Shown here: positions 17,275-26,212 of the stretch, piece after piece
How the letters are laid out: each line of letters opens with the position of its first letter
Numbering within the stretch: position 1 is the stretch's first letter
Assembly: GCA_016213895.1 (NCBI GenBank)
Contig: JACQZJ010000194.1
Location: 1-58,916 of the forward strand
Source of the DNA: Planctomycetota bacterium
Lineage (GTDB): Bacteria > Planctomycetota > B15-G4 > JADJEK01
Length of the DNA stretch: 58,916 bases
Direction of reading: 5' to 3'
Notes under the pieces: generated by a model
What the model saw: the letters and a program-made list of their open reading frames with translations, nothing else
What the model was told of the DNA's origin: nothing
The model's database searches: none
Translations under genes and position numbers: made by a program

Positions 17275-19029
17275 TCAGCCGCCGGCCAAGGCCTCGAAGA
17301 AAGCCGCCACGTTGCACGGATCCGCGCCGACTCCGAACTCGCACTGCGCGATGAGTCCGCCCTGGCGATGGAACGCGCGCCGCAGGCGCGCCGCGGCCGC
17401 GAGGACCTCGGCCCGCGACCCACGCGGCAGCACGTGCTGGCGGTCCATCTCGCCCCAGAAGGTGATCCGGCCGCCGAAGCGCGCGCCGAGCAGATCGACG
17501 TCCATGCAGAACACCTGGCAGTTGATGGCGTCGAGGCCGAGATCGACCAGGTCCGGCAGGATGTCGAGGATGTACCCGTCCGAGTGCATGAACACCTTCT
17601 TGCCCCGAGCGTGCGCCACCTCGATGTAGTCGCGGTAGAGCGGCTTGAAGATCCGCCGCCAGAGGTCGGGAGAGACGAGCATGGCCTGCTGGCCGCCCCA
17701 GTCGTCCATGATCATCAGCGCGTCCACGTCGCTCCTCGCCCAGACCTCCAGCTCCTCGAGGTAGAAGGCGTGCATGCGCCTGAGCAGGTCGAAGAGCGCG
17801 GGCGGCTCCTCGGCCAGGTCGATCAGCAGGTTCTCGGTGCCGCGGATGAACTGGAGCTGCTCGAAGGGCCGCGGGAAGGCGCCGGCGATGATGAATCGAT
17901 CGGTGGCGCGGCAGAAGTCGTTCACGCGCTCGACGTCCACCGAGAGGCGTTCCACCGGAACATGCACCGCCCCGACCCGCCCCCAGTCGGGCACGAGCGG
18001 CTCCTTGACCTCGCCGATCACGCCGCGCCTGCGGTTCTCGAACACGCAGCCCCACTCGTCCACGTAGCGGCCGACGCCGTGGCGCTCGCCCTGGCAGGGC
18101 GGCGGCGTGCGGTAGCAGCCGGGCGCGGAGACGATGTCGTCCGGGAAGCGCCGCCGGATCTCCGCCACCGCGGCCGGGTGCTGCTCCTCGGCCCAGGGCA
18201 GGAGCCAGAGCTGGCGCGGGATGCGCGGCGGATCCGCGAAGGCGAGCGTGCGCCGCACGATCTCGCGCGGACTCATCGCTGCCTCCGCGCGGCGCGCGAC
18301 GCGCGCGGCCGGAACGGGCCGCTCGACGTCCGCGGCCGGCTGCGCGGCGGCAGCAGCCGGGCGCGTGGCGCCGCGGCGCGGCTCGCCACGGCCCACCTGT
18401 GCAACAAGCGCGCGCGCCAGGCCCGCGGCCGCAGCCGCATCCGCCGCGTAGCCGTCGGCGCCCATCTCCTCGGCCAGGCCCTGGGTGAGGGGCGCGCCTC
18501 CAACCATGACCCGCACGCGCTCGCGCAGGCCCGCTTTCTCGAGCGCAACAAGCACTGCCTGCATCTCCGGCAAGGCCGAGGAGAGCAGGCCGGAGAGGCC
18601 GAGGAGGTCGGGCCGGCCCTCCCGCACCGCGGCCACGAAGCGCTCCGCCGGCACGTCGATGCCCAAGTCCTCGACGAGGAAGCCGCTCCCCTCGAGCATG
18701 GCGGCCACGAGCTTCTTGCCAATGTCGTGCACGTCCCCGGCCACGGTGCCGAGCACGACCTTGCCGCGCAAGGGCTGGCCGCGGCCAGCGAGAGCCGGCC
18801 GCACCTGCTCCAGCGCCTCCTTCATGGCGCGCGCCGCGGTCAGGAGCTCGGGCAGGAAGACCTCGCGCGCGGCGAAGCGGCGCCCGACCTCGTCCATGGC
18901 CGGCGTCAGGTAGTCGAAGACCAGGCGCTCCGCCTCGATCCCGGCCGCGAGCGCGGCGCCGGCAAGCGCGGCCGCGGCTGCGGCGTCGCCGCGCGCCACC
19001 GCCTCGGTGAGCCGGCAGAGGTCGTCCAT
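17275..19029 (-). CDS. Corrinoid protein fused to URO-D-family methyltransferase
   Basis: A 584-aa fusion. Residues 1-212 form a methyltransferase corrinoid protein: a helical cap, then the cobalamin-binding DVHDIG signature (Asp99, His101, Gly104), SGLLSS and GGAPLT motifs. An Ala/Arg/Pro linker (213-251) leads to a uroporphyrinogen-decarboxylase-like domain (252-584) that in this setting transfers a methyl group to or from the corrinoid. The MtaA-type HxC zinc pair is not seen; the equivalent site reads MHSDG. GGAGG lies 5 nt upstream of the codon for Met252 (ATG at 18276), so the second domain may also be made alone. The start overlaps the preceding stop by one base (TGATG). The methyl donor is unknown. 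Confidence 0.82.
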   Translation of the reverse strand: MDDLCRLTEAVARGDAAAAAALAGAALAAGIEAERLVFDYLTPAMDEVGRRFAAREVFLPELLTAARAMKEALEQVRPALAGRGQPLRGKVVLGTVAGDVHDIGKKLVAAMLEGSGFLVEDLGIDVPAERFVAAVREGRPDLLGLSGLLSSALPEMQAVLVALEKAGLRERVRVMVGGAPLTQGLAEEMGADGYAADAAAAAGLARALVAQVGRGEPRRGATRPAAAAAQPAADVERPVPAARVARRAEAAMSPREIVRRTLAFADPPRIPRQLWLLPWAEEQHPAAVAEIRRRFPDDIVSAPGCYRTPPPCQGERHGVGRYVDEWGCVFENRRRGVIGEVKEPLVPDWGRVGAVHVPVERLSVDVERVNDFCRATDRFIIAGAFPRPFEQLQFIRGTENLLIDLAEEPPALFDLLRRMHAFYLEELEVWARSDVDALMIMDDWGGQQAMLVSPDLWRRIFKPLYRDYIEVAHARGKKVFMHSDGYILDILPDLVDLGLDAINCQVFCMDVDLLGARFGGRITFWGEMDRQHVLPRGSRAEVLAAAARLRRAFHRQGGLIAQCEFGVGADPCNVAAFFEALAGG

Positions 19030-20786
19030 CAGCGCACCACCCGCCCCGCTGCCTGCCCCCCGGCGAGCGCCTCCACCTCCGCGACCGAAGCGCAGTTGAA
19101 GTCTCCCTCGACCGTGTGCTTCAGGCAGGCCGCCGCCACCGCGAACTCGAGCGCCGCGGCGTCCTCCTTGCCGTCCAGGAGCGCGTGGATGAGCCCGGCG
19201 CAGAACGCGTCGCCCGCGCCCACGCGGTCGACCACGTGCACGCGGTGCTTCCTGCTCTGCAGGAAGTTCCCTCCGTGGTAGAGGCACGCCGACCAGTCGT
19301 TGTCCGAGGCGCTCAGGCTCTCGCGCAGCGTGATGGCCACGCGCTCTACTCCGCAGCGCTCGGCCAGGCGCCGCGCCACGTCGCGATATCCCGCCGCGTC
19401 GATGCGGCCGGCCTCGGCGTCGCTGCCCGCGGCGCTGATCCCGAACACGTCGGCCGCGTCCGACTCGTTCCCGACCGCGAGATCGACGTGCTCCATGAGC
19501 GGCGCCATCACCGCGCGCGCCTGCTCGCGCGTCCAGAGCCGCGAGCGGTAGTTGAGGTCGGCGCTCACCGTCAGACCAGCCGCCTTGGCAGCGCAGAGCG
19601 CCTCCTGCAAGGCCGCGGCGCAGCCCGGGGAGAGCGCAGGCGTGATCCCGGACCAGTGGAACCAGCGCGCGCCGCGGAACACCTCGGGCCAGTCGATGTC
19701 CCCCGCGCCGATCTCCGCGAGCGACGAGCCGGCGCGATCGTAGAGCACGCGCGACGGGCGCTGCGCCGCGCCGTGCTCGAGGAAGTAGATGCCGATGCGC
19801 TTCCCGCGCCGCACGACGTGCCCCGTGTCCACGCCGAGCGAGCGCAGGCGGTCGAGCGCGGCCTGCCCCAGGTCGTTTGCCGGGAGCGCGCTCACGAAGC
19901 GCGCCGGCCGGCCGAACTGCGCGAGCGACGCGGCCACGTTGGCCTCGGCGCCGCCGAAGCGCGCGTCCAGCGCGGCCGCCTGGCGCAGGCGCGTGCCGTG
20001 CGGCGGCGAGAGGCGCAGCATGATCTCGCCGAAGGCGACCACGGCGCCAGCTTGCTGCGCCTGCTGCTGCGGCGCGGCGGCGGGACGTGGCGACGCGGCG
20101 CGGCCGGCCTCCTCCCCGCGCAGCACGGCCAGCCAGACGCGCGCCTCGCGCCGCATACGCTCCGGGTCGGCAGCGTGCGCCGCCAGGGCCGAGGCGCAGA
20201 TGATGCCCTGCGGATCAGCGCGCGCCACGCGCTCCAGGTTGTCCGCGGTCACGCCGCCGGTGTAGATCACGACCAGGTCGCGGTACACCGCGCGCCAGGC
20301 CTGGGCCATCCCCAGGTTGACGGCCGCGCCGGCCACGGCGGGGAAGAGCTTGTAGAGCCACTGGTGCGGGTGCTTCTCCCTGAGTTCGGCGAGCGAGCAG
20401 CCGTACAGCTCGGCCTTCTGCACGAGCTGCTTGCCCGCGTCGGCGAGCCCGCCCGGCACGCACATCACGTCGCGGCGCACGCACTCCTCGACCACCGCGG
20501 GGATGTAGTCGGCGGAGACCACGCCCGCGGCGCCGGCCTCGAGGGCGGCGCGCGCCTGCTCGCGCGTCATCACGGTTCCGGCGAGGACGAGCGCGCCGGG
20601 ACGCTCGCGGCGGAGCGCGGCGATCCCCGCGAGCGCAGAGTCGCTGCGCAGCGCGATTTCGAGCACGACGCCGAGGGGATCGAGCACGTCGTACGCCGCG
20701 AGGCACTGACCGGCGCTCTCGGGCGCGAGCAGGGCGATCAGCCGGCCGCGCCGCATCTTCTCGAACATCGACCGCGTTGCGCTCAC
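19029..20786 (-). CDS. Fused KDPG aldolase and PfkB-type KDG kinase
   Basis: A 585-aa fusion catalysing two consecutive steps in reverse gene order. Residues 1-225 are a 2-dehydro-3-deoxyphosphogluconate aldolase: Glu43 in VLEIALR and the Schiff-base Lys146 in YKLFPA are present. A Gln/Ala/Pro linker follows (228-247). Residues 248-585 are a PfkB carbohydrate kinase of the 2-dehydro-3-deoxygluconokinase type (VAFGEIMLRLSPP, GGAEANVAASLAQFG, and DRVGAGDAFCAGL with the catalytic Asp). Together they would turn KDG into KDPG, then pyruvate and glyceraldehyde 3-phosphate. GTG at 20786 is the likely start, with GGGAGG upstream. It is the first gene of a three-gene operon with the corrinoid fusion and the symporter. 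Confidence 0.88.
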   Translation of the reverse strand: MSATRSMFEKMRRGRLIALLAPESAGQCLAAYDVLDPLGVVLEIALRSDSALAGIAALRRERPGALVLAGTVMTREQARAALEAGAAGVVSADYIPAVVEECVRRDVMCVPGGLADAGKQLVQKAELYGCSLAELREKHPHQWLYKLFPAVAGAAVNLGMAQAWRAVYRDLVVIYTGGVTADNLERVARADPQGIICASALAAHAADPERMRREARVWLAVLRGEEAGRAASPRPAAAPQQQAQQAGAVVAFGEIMLRLSPPHGTRLRQAAALDARFGGAEANVAASLAQFGRPARFVSALPANDLGQAALDRLRSLGVDTGHVVRRGKRIGIYFLEHGAAQRPSRVLYDRAGSSLAEIGAGDIDWPEVFRGARWFHWSGITPALSPGCAAALQEALCAAKAAGLTVSADLNYRSRLWTREQARAVMAPLMEHVDLAVGNESDAADVFGISAAGSDAEAGRIDAAGYRDVARRLAERCGVERVAITLRESLSASDNDWSACLYHGGNFLQSRKHRVHVVDRVGAGDAFCAGLIHALLDGKEDAAALEFAVAAACLKHTVEGDFNCASVAEVEALAGGQAAGRVVR

Positions 20787-20933
20787 CGATCACACCTCCC
20801 ACGGGCGCGGCCGGAGTCTTCCATCACAACCGGGCGCAGGACCGGAACTTAGAGCGGAGCATATCGAACGCCATCAGAAACGCCAGCACTCGACCGCGCT
20901 TTGCTGCCGGGGCGCCCGGGCCCGCGGCGCCGA

Positions 20934-21761
20934 TCACAGGTCGAGGAGCGGCGGGATCTCGAGCCGGAGATCGAGATCTTCCCGTGCGCAGGCCGCGGCG
21001 ACCACCTCGAGCGCCTCCCCGGTGGCGGTCAGGGTTGAACTCAGCGCCGCGTCGTCGTGCGCGTAGCTCGGCAGCATGACGCCGTTGTACGTGGTCACGC
21101 CGCGCTCCAACATCCGCGCCACGTCCATCTCGAGCGGGTGCGGGAAGGGGACCAACGCCGCGGTCTCCAGCGCGTCGCGCACCGCCTGCTGGACGCGGGG
21201 CTCGGCGTAGCCGAGCAGGGTGCCGCCCCAGCCCATCACGTAGTCGATGTATTCCCGGCCGTCCTGATCCCAGAGACGGCAGCCAGACGCGCGCGGCGCG
21301 AAGACCGGCAGCGAACGCCCGTCCGCGGCGCGGCGGACGTCGCGGGTCGGCTGGTAGTGCCACGGATCGACAGTGAAGAAGGCGCGGAACCAGTCGGTCT
21401 GCGGCTCGGCGCCGGCCGGCTGGCGCGCGATCTCGACCCGAGTCACAGGACGGAACCCGAGCGCCCAGCCCCCCACCTCCACGCCGCCCGCGCCGGCGCA
21501 TGCTCCATCGAGCGGCAGGTCTACGTGACCAATGGGCGCCTCGAACTGGGCCTCCAGCTCCCGGGGCCGCACGTAAGGCGGGTCATTGACGCTGCGGTTG
21601 ACGAAGTCTGGACACGCGGCGCAGACCGCGGGCGGGCGCCGCGCGAGGATCGCCGCCCGCAAGGTCAGGAACGGCTTGCCGTACCAGACCTCCGCGAAGG
21701 AGCGGCCGTCCGCGAGGTTCCCGAGCGGGGCGATCATCTGACAGTCCGGATACGGATACAC
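20934..21761 (-). pseudogene. Mosaic remnant: SPASM fragment plus gutted class-III aminotransferase
   Basis: An open frame of 275 codons made of pieces. Residues 1-60 resemble the C-terminal SPASM region of a radical SAM protein (PDCQMIAPLGNL, SFAEVWYGKPFLTLR, CAACPDF) but the SAM-binding domain is missing. Residues about 78-112 resemble a beta-sandwich segment (VGGWALGFRPVTRVEI). Residues about 150-205 match the N-terminus of glutamate-1-semialdehyde-type aminotransferases (GCRLWDQDGREYIDYVMGWG, PHPLEMDVARML). The sequence then jumps to that family's C-terminus (NGVMLPSYAHDDAAL), omitting about 300 residues including the PLP lysine. There is no good ribosome-binding site at the GTG start. 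Either gene decay by deletion or an assembly join explains it. Confidence 0.6.
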
Positions 21762-21788
21762 GTTGGCGCGGGCGGCGCCCGCAGGCCG

Positions 21789-22616
21789 TCACACCCGGCG
21801 GATGTCCATGCCGCCGCTCACCTCGAAGATCATGCCGGTGGAGTAGGCGAAGTCCCCGCGCGCCAGGGCCGCGACCGCCCGGCCCACGTCCTCGGGCAAG
21901 CCCCACCGCCCCTGGGGAACGAGGCCGGCGGCGATGCGCGCCTCGTACTGCTCGGCGACCGGCGCCGTCATGTCGGTGCGGATGATGCCGGGACGCACCT
22001 CGAACACGCTGATGCCGTGCGGGGCGAGGCGCTCGGCGAAGACGCGCGCCGCCTGGCCGAGCGCGGCCTTGGAGATGCAGTACTCGGCGCGCGCGGGCGA
22101 CGAGGCCACGGCGGAGATCGACGTGATGAAGACGATGGCCGGGCGCCACGGCGGCGCGCCGCGCGCGGCGCCGGCCGCGTCCGCTCGCGCGATCATCCAA
22201 CGCGCGACGCGCTGGGTGAGGAAGAAGGCGCCGCGCGTGTTCACGGCCAGCACGCGGTCGAAGCTCTCTGGCGTGGCCTCGAGGACATCGAAGCGCGGCG
22301 CGGGCGCGATGCCGGCGTTGTTGACCAGCAGGTCCACGCGGCCGAAACGGTGCAGCACGGCCTCCAGCATGGACTCGTGGCCTTCCAGGAGCGCGATGTC
22401 TCCGCGCACGGGCAGAAAGGAAGCTCCCAGCTCCTCGCAGCGGACCTGCACCTCGGCCAGCCCGGCCTGGCGCTCGCTGGGATCGAAACGCGTGGCGTTC
22501 CCCGCCACGTCGAAGCCCGAACGCGCCAGCTCGAGCGCGATGCCGCGGCCGATGCCGCGGCTGGCGCCGGTGACGAAGGCGACCGGCCGGCCGGCCGCGC
22601 CAGGTTCGAACTTCAA
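21789..22616 (-). CDS. Short-chain dehydrogenase/reductase (SDR)
   Basis: A 275-aa classical SDR oxidoreductase using NAD(P). Cofactor motif TGASRGIG is near residue 16, NNAG near 100, the catalytic Ser in ITSISA, and YCISK supplies the Tyr and Lys. The C-terminal EVSGGMDIRRV end is typical of 3-ketoacyl-ACP reductase-like members. The frame is open further upstream, but TTG 22616 preceded by GGAGG at 7 nt gives the right family length. It is 28 bp upstream of the mosaic remnant and follows the glycosyltransferase in the same direction. Its substrate cannot be named; the annotation as a 3-oxoacyl-ACP reductase-like or sugar reductase is equally possible. Confidence 0.85.
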   Translation of the reverse strand: MKFEPGAAGRPVAFVTGASRGIGRGIALELARSGFDVAGNATRFDPSERQAGLAEVQVRCEELGASFLPVRGDIALLEGHESMLEAVLHRFGRVDLLVNNAGIAPAPRFDVLEATPESFDRVLAVNTRGAFFLTQRVARWMIARADAAGAARGAPPWRPAIVFITSISAVASSPARAEYCISKAALGQAARVFAERLAPHGISVFEVRPGIIRTDMTAPVAEQYEARIAAGLVPQGRWGLPEDVGRAVAALARGDFAYSTGMIFEVSGGMDIRRV

Positions 22617-22728
22617 CGTCGCGCCTCCACTGGGTCCCGTGGTCCGAGGCGGATCCGTCCCGGGCCATCCCGGGGCGGCCATCGTAGGCGCAAGGCGCCC
22701 GCCTGTCGACGAGCCGGAGGCGCTCGCC

Positions 22729-24276
22729 TCAGCGCCCGTCCCGCACCGGCAGGATCCCCCACCTCCGCGCCAACTCCGCCGGCGCCACGACCAGGCGCGG
22801 CAGGGGCCAGTTGGTGTAGTACTCGAAGTTCCGGTCCAAGGGGCCGAACACGGCGAGCGTGCTGCCTGGGACATTCGATTCGAGCAGGTCGAAGTTCGGC
22901 GTGTCCTTGGGGTAGAAAGCGGCCGCGTCGACTTCAGCGCCCGGATCGAGGACCAGGTTCGGCCGCTCAGACAGCCCGGCCGCGGTCCATTCGTTCGCGA
23001 CCGCCGGCGAGAGATAGACCGCCGTCTCCGGGTGAGCCGCGATCCATCCGCAGAGATCGACCACGCATGAGGCGCGCTCGCGGTCGCGGATGCTCGCCGC
23101 GGAGTGCCAGAGCCAGACGCCGTTCAAGGCGATCCCGGCGGTGAGCACGCCGGCCAGGATGAGGCGCAGCGCCCTGCCGGGCAGGATGCTCCACAGCCGC
23201 CAGGCGCCGTGCGCCGCAGAGATCGCGAGGAAGGGGAGCACGACGAGATCGTTGCGCACGAAGAGCACGACCTGGCGGCTCATCCACGCGAGATAGAGCA
23301 CGGGCAGCGACAGAAAGACCAGCGCCAGGCGCCGCTCGGCGCGCAGCATGGCAAAGGCGCCGGCCGCGGCCAGAAGCACGCTCGCGAGCGAGATCACGCC
23401 GAAGGGAGAAGGCAGATCCAGGAGGACGTAGCGCAGCGTCAGGCGCGCGTTCTCGAGCCACGAGTCCACCGTGTACCCGTAGTGACCGAGCTGCCCGTAA
23501 TGGAGCATCTCGAAACGGACGTCGAAGTAGAAGGAGACCGGATTAAGGAGCGTGCCGGGCGTGATCACGAGGTAGGTCGCGGCGAAACAGAGCGCGGTGC
23601 GCGCCAGGCGCGGCCCGAGGCGCTCCACGCGCAGGGCGGCAATGCGGCCGGCAGCGAGGAGAACCGGCAGCAGGAGGAGCCCACCGGTGTACTTCGTGCT
23701 GCAGGCCAGTCCGGCGCCGATTGTGGCCAGGCGCAATCCCGTCAATGATCCCCTGCGCCAGGCCCAGACCACGCCGAGCATGGCCAGCGCTCCGAACTGG
23801 GCCATGACCGCGTCCGGCGCCACCCAGCGCGAGTGATAGGCGAACTCCCACGAACCAGCGACGCAGCTGGCCGCGAGCAGCGCCTCCGTGACCCGGCTGC
23901 GCCACAGAAGCACGAGCAGGTAGACCCAGAGGATCGCCAGGCTGCTGGCGACCACGAACACGCGCCGCAGCCGCAGCTTGAACGGCTGGGTCTTGGTCGC
24001 CTCGCTCACGGCTTCGCGCGAGGAATCGTAGTCCTCCTTCTCCTCCAGGCGCAGGCCAGAGATCTCCGGTGCGAGCGCGGCCATGCCGAGCCAGAAGCAC
24101 ATCGAGGGGTAGTTGTACCAGTGCGGCAGCAGCGTCTCGTGGGAGAGCGCGCTGCGCAGGCACTGGAGCTGCTGCGGCTCGTCCCAGTGCCCGCCGAACT
24201 CAGCGCCCATGAAGCCGGTGACGTTGAACCAGAAGAGCGGCAGGAGGACCGGCGCGATCCGCAGAAGCGTCCTCAT
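22729..24276 (-). CDS. GT39/ArnT-like membrane glycosyltransferase
   Basis: A 515-aa polytopic membrane protein resembling the glycosyltransferase GT-C superfamily (PMT_2/ArnT type), which transfers sugars from polyprenyl-phosphate donors on the outer face of the membrane. The N-terminal first loop holds the acidic HWDEPQQ motif expected for the catalytic Asp. About 10 helices follow, with the STKYTGGLLLLP segment that matches the family's conserved middle. The C-terminal 150 residues form a soluble domain ending in a Tyr/Trp-rich FEYYTNWPLP stretch. It starts 21 bp after the secreted hydrolase gene. The acceptor is unknown. Confidence 0.75.
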   Translation of the reverse strand: MRTLLRIAPVLLPLFWFNVTGFMGAEFGGHWDEPQQLQCLRSALSHETLLPHWYNYPSMCFWLGMAALAPEISGLRLEEKEDYDSSREAVSEATKTQPFKLRLRRVFVVASSLAILWVYLLVLLWRSRVTEALLAASCVAGSWEFAYHSRWVAPDAVMAQFGALAMLGVVWAWRRGSLTGLRLATIGAGLACSTKYTGGLLLLPVLLAAGRIAALRVERLGPRLARTALCFAATYLVITPGTLLNPVSFYFDVRFEMLHYGQLGHYGYTVDSWLENARLTLRYVLLDLPSPFGVISLASVLLAAAGAFAMLRAERRLALVFLSLPVLYLAWMSRQVVLFVRNDLVVLPFLAISAAHGAWRLWSILPGRALRLILAGVLTAGIALNGVWLWHSAASIRDRERASCVVDLCGWIAAHPETAVYLSPAVANEWTAAGLSERPNLVLDPGAEVDAAAFYPKDTPNFDLLESNVPGSTLAVFGPLDRNFEYYTNWPLPRLVVAPAELARRWGILPVRDGR

Positions 24277-24297
24277 CGCGCGCCTGCAGCCGGGCCG

Positions 24298-26070
24298 TCA
24301 CGGCCCGGGGAGCACATCGACGTCCAGGCGGTTCGAAATCTCGTCCACGATCGTGGCGCCGCCGGGGAAGGTCAGGAACTGGCAGTAGAGCGTGCTCCCG
24401 GCCAGGCCGGCGGGCACGAGGCCCACGTCGAGCGCGGCTTCGGCCGCGGCGTCGAGCACCAGCGGCGGCAGGATCACGGGCAGCGGGTTCAAGGAGAGCA
24501 GCAGATCGCGCTGGTCTCCCGGGTCGAAGAGGCTGAGCGGCACCACGCCGGCCGCCTGGCCGATGAGCAGGAGGTACGGCTTGTAGGGCGTGGACGCGGC
24601 CAGGTCGAAGTGCAGGTTCGAGCCGGCCGCGATGCTCGCCGGACCCACGAGCAGCCCGGTGTAGTCGCCAAACACGACGCTCAGCGCGGTCACTCCCGGC
24701 GGCAACTCCAGCGCCAGCTCGCCATCCGCCGCGTTGAACTCCCAGTTCGTGAACGGCAGGCTGCCCTGCAGCACCTCGCTCGGCCGCCCCGGCACGTCTT
24801 CGATGACCAGGTCGATCGGCACCGCGTTCGCGGCGGTGAAGGTAAGCGTGAAGTCGACCGCCGAATTGAACTGTGAAGCGGGCGGATCAAGCCGCAGCTC
24901 CGTCAGGTTCGACACGCCGCCGATCTCCAGGTGGTTCGCCACCTGGTCCGGCGTGCAGAGGAGCGTGCCGAACGTGATCGGGCTGAGGAGCGTGAGCTTC
25001 GCCCAGTAGTACCAGCCACTGCGGTCCGCGCTGAGCGAGAGCGCGGGCGGCTCGCGCTCCAGGGTATGGGTGTCGAACCAGCTCAGCGTGGCCGGGCCGG
25101 GCAGAAGGTCCCAGGTGTGCGGATCCGGCAGGCCGCTGAACGTCTGGCCAGTGTAGTCCGCCCCGTGCGTCGTCATGTACTGGGCAAGGAGCGCGCTCTG
25201 ATTGGGGAGGTAGACGATCGTGTCGTCCGTGGAGTAGACGTGGTAGATCGGGGTGTTCAGCAGGTTCCGCATCTGCGACTGGATCTCGATCACGTTGCCG
25301 GTGGCGATGTTCTTGGTCTCGGTCTGCGTGCGCAGGTAGTTCCACAGGGTCGCGCCCGTGGGCGGCCCCTGGAACAGGTTCGGATGCTCGAAGATCGCCT
25401 TGCCGGCCGAGTCCGAGTTGTCGTACACGTCCACCAGGTCGTAGCTGCCGGCGTTGGTCGCGATCGCCGCGAGCATGGGCGCGGCCGGATCGAGGTGGCG
25501 CGCGGCATAGGAGGCGATGGAGCCGCCGCCGGCCGACCAGCCCACGCCGTAGACGCGGTCCTCGTCCACCGGGTAGTGCGCGCTCACGTACTTGAGCGCC
25601 ACCTCCACCCCGATCTGCCCCACGATCCAGCCGTACGACTTGTCGTCGAGGCAAGTCACCGCGACCACGAGCCAGCCGCGGGCGTTCGCCTCGTCCGGGA
25701 TGTCGCTCATGCCGTTGAAGAAGGAGAAGGCCGACAAGCCCCAGCCGTTGAACACCAGGATGAGCGGCAGGTCCGGCCCCGCGGGATCGAAGCCGTACGG
25801 GGTCATGATCTGGATGATCTCGACGAAGTTGGTGCCGGTGTAGAAGCCAGAGCCGTCGTCGGTCTTGGGGATGATGACCTGGGTCACGGTGTACGGCCCG
25901 GCGCCGCTGTAGATGATCCCGCGCCGGCGCCGCTCGTCGTTTCTGAGGCGCGAACGCTCCGAAGACAGCCGATCCACGTCGCCCATGCCGGTCACGGGTG
26001 GCTGCGCGCTCAGGTCAGCCGGGATCGTGAAGACCAGAAGCAGGGCGGCCAGGACTCGTCCGGCGCTCAT
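24298..26070 (-). CDS. Secreted alpha/beta hydrolase with C-terminal beta domain
   Basis: A 590-aa exported protein: signal peptide MSAGRVLAALLLVFTIPADLSAQ, then an alpha/beta-hydrolase (residues about 50-350) of the poly(3-hydroxybutyrate)-depolymerase/feruloyl-esterase-like kind. The nucleophile elbow is GVGWSAGGGS, the acid probably Asp in STDDTI and the base His in DPHTWD. Residues about 360-590 form a beta-rich tail ending STLYCQFLTFPGG and ISNRLDVDVL, a style of C-terminus seen in secreted planctomycete-like proteins and possibly a surface-attachment module. ATG 26070 has AGAGG upstream. It heads a unit with the glycosyltransferase and the SDR. Confidence 0.75.
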   Translation of the reverse strand: MSAGRVLAALLLVFTIPADLSAQPPVTGMGDVDRLSSERSRLRNDERRRRGIIYSGAGPYTVTQVIIPKTDDGSGFYTGTNFVEIIQIMTPYGFDPAGPDLPLILVFNGWGLSAFSFFNGMSDIPDEANARGWLVVAVTCLDDKSYGWIVGQIGVEVALKYVSAHYPVDEDRVYGVGWSAGGGSIASYAARHLDPAAPMLAAIATNAGSYDLVDVYDNSDSAGKAIFEHPNLFQGPPTGATLWNYLRTQTETKNIATGNVIEIQSQMRNLLNTPIYHVYSTDDTIVYLPNQSALLAQYMTTHGADYTGQTFSGLPDPHTWDLLPGPATLSWFDTHTLEREPPALSLSADRSGWYYWAKLTLLSPITFGTLLCTPDQVANHLEIGGVSNLTELRLDPPASQFNSAVDFTLTFTAANAVPIDLVIEDVPGRPSEVLQGSLPFTNWEFNAADGELALELPPGVTALSVVFGDYTGLLVGPASIAAGSNLHFDLAASTPYKPYLLLIGQAAGVVPLSLFDPGDQRDLLLSLNPLPVILPPLVLDAAAEAALDVGLVPAGLAGSTLYCQFLTFPGGATIVDEISNRLDVDVLPGP

Positions 26071-26212
26071 GCGGAAGACCTCTGGACGGCGGGCGGATCG
26101 ACGTCCACTCGCGACCGGCAAGCGCCGGCGCCCTGCAAGAATACCCGCGCCCGCCGGAGCGGTCAAACCGCCGCGAGGGCCGTGGCCGAGACAACGAGCG
26201 TTCGCACGTTCC

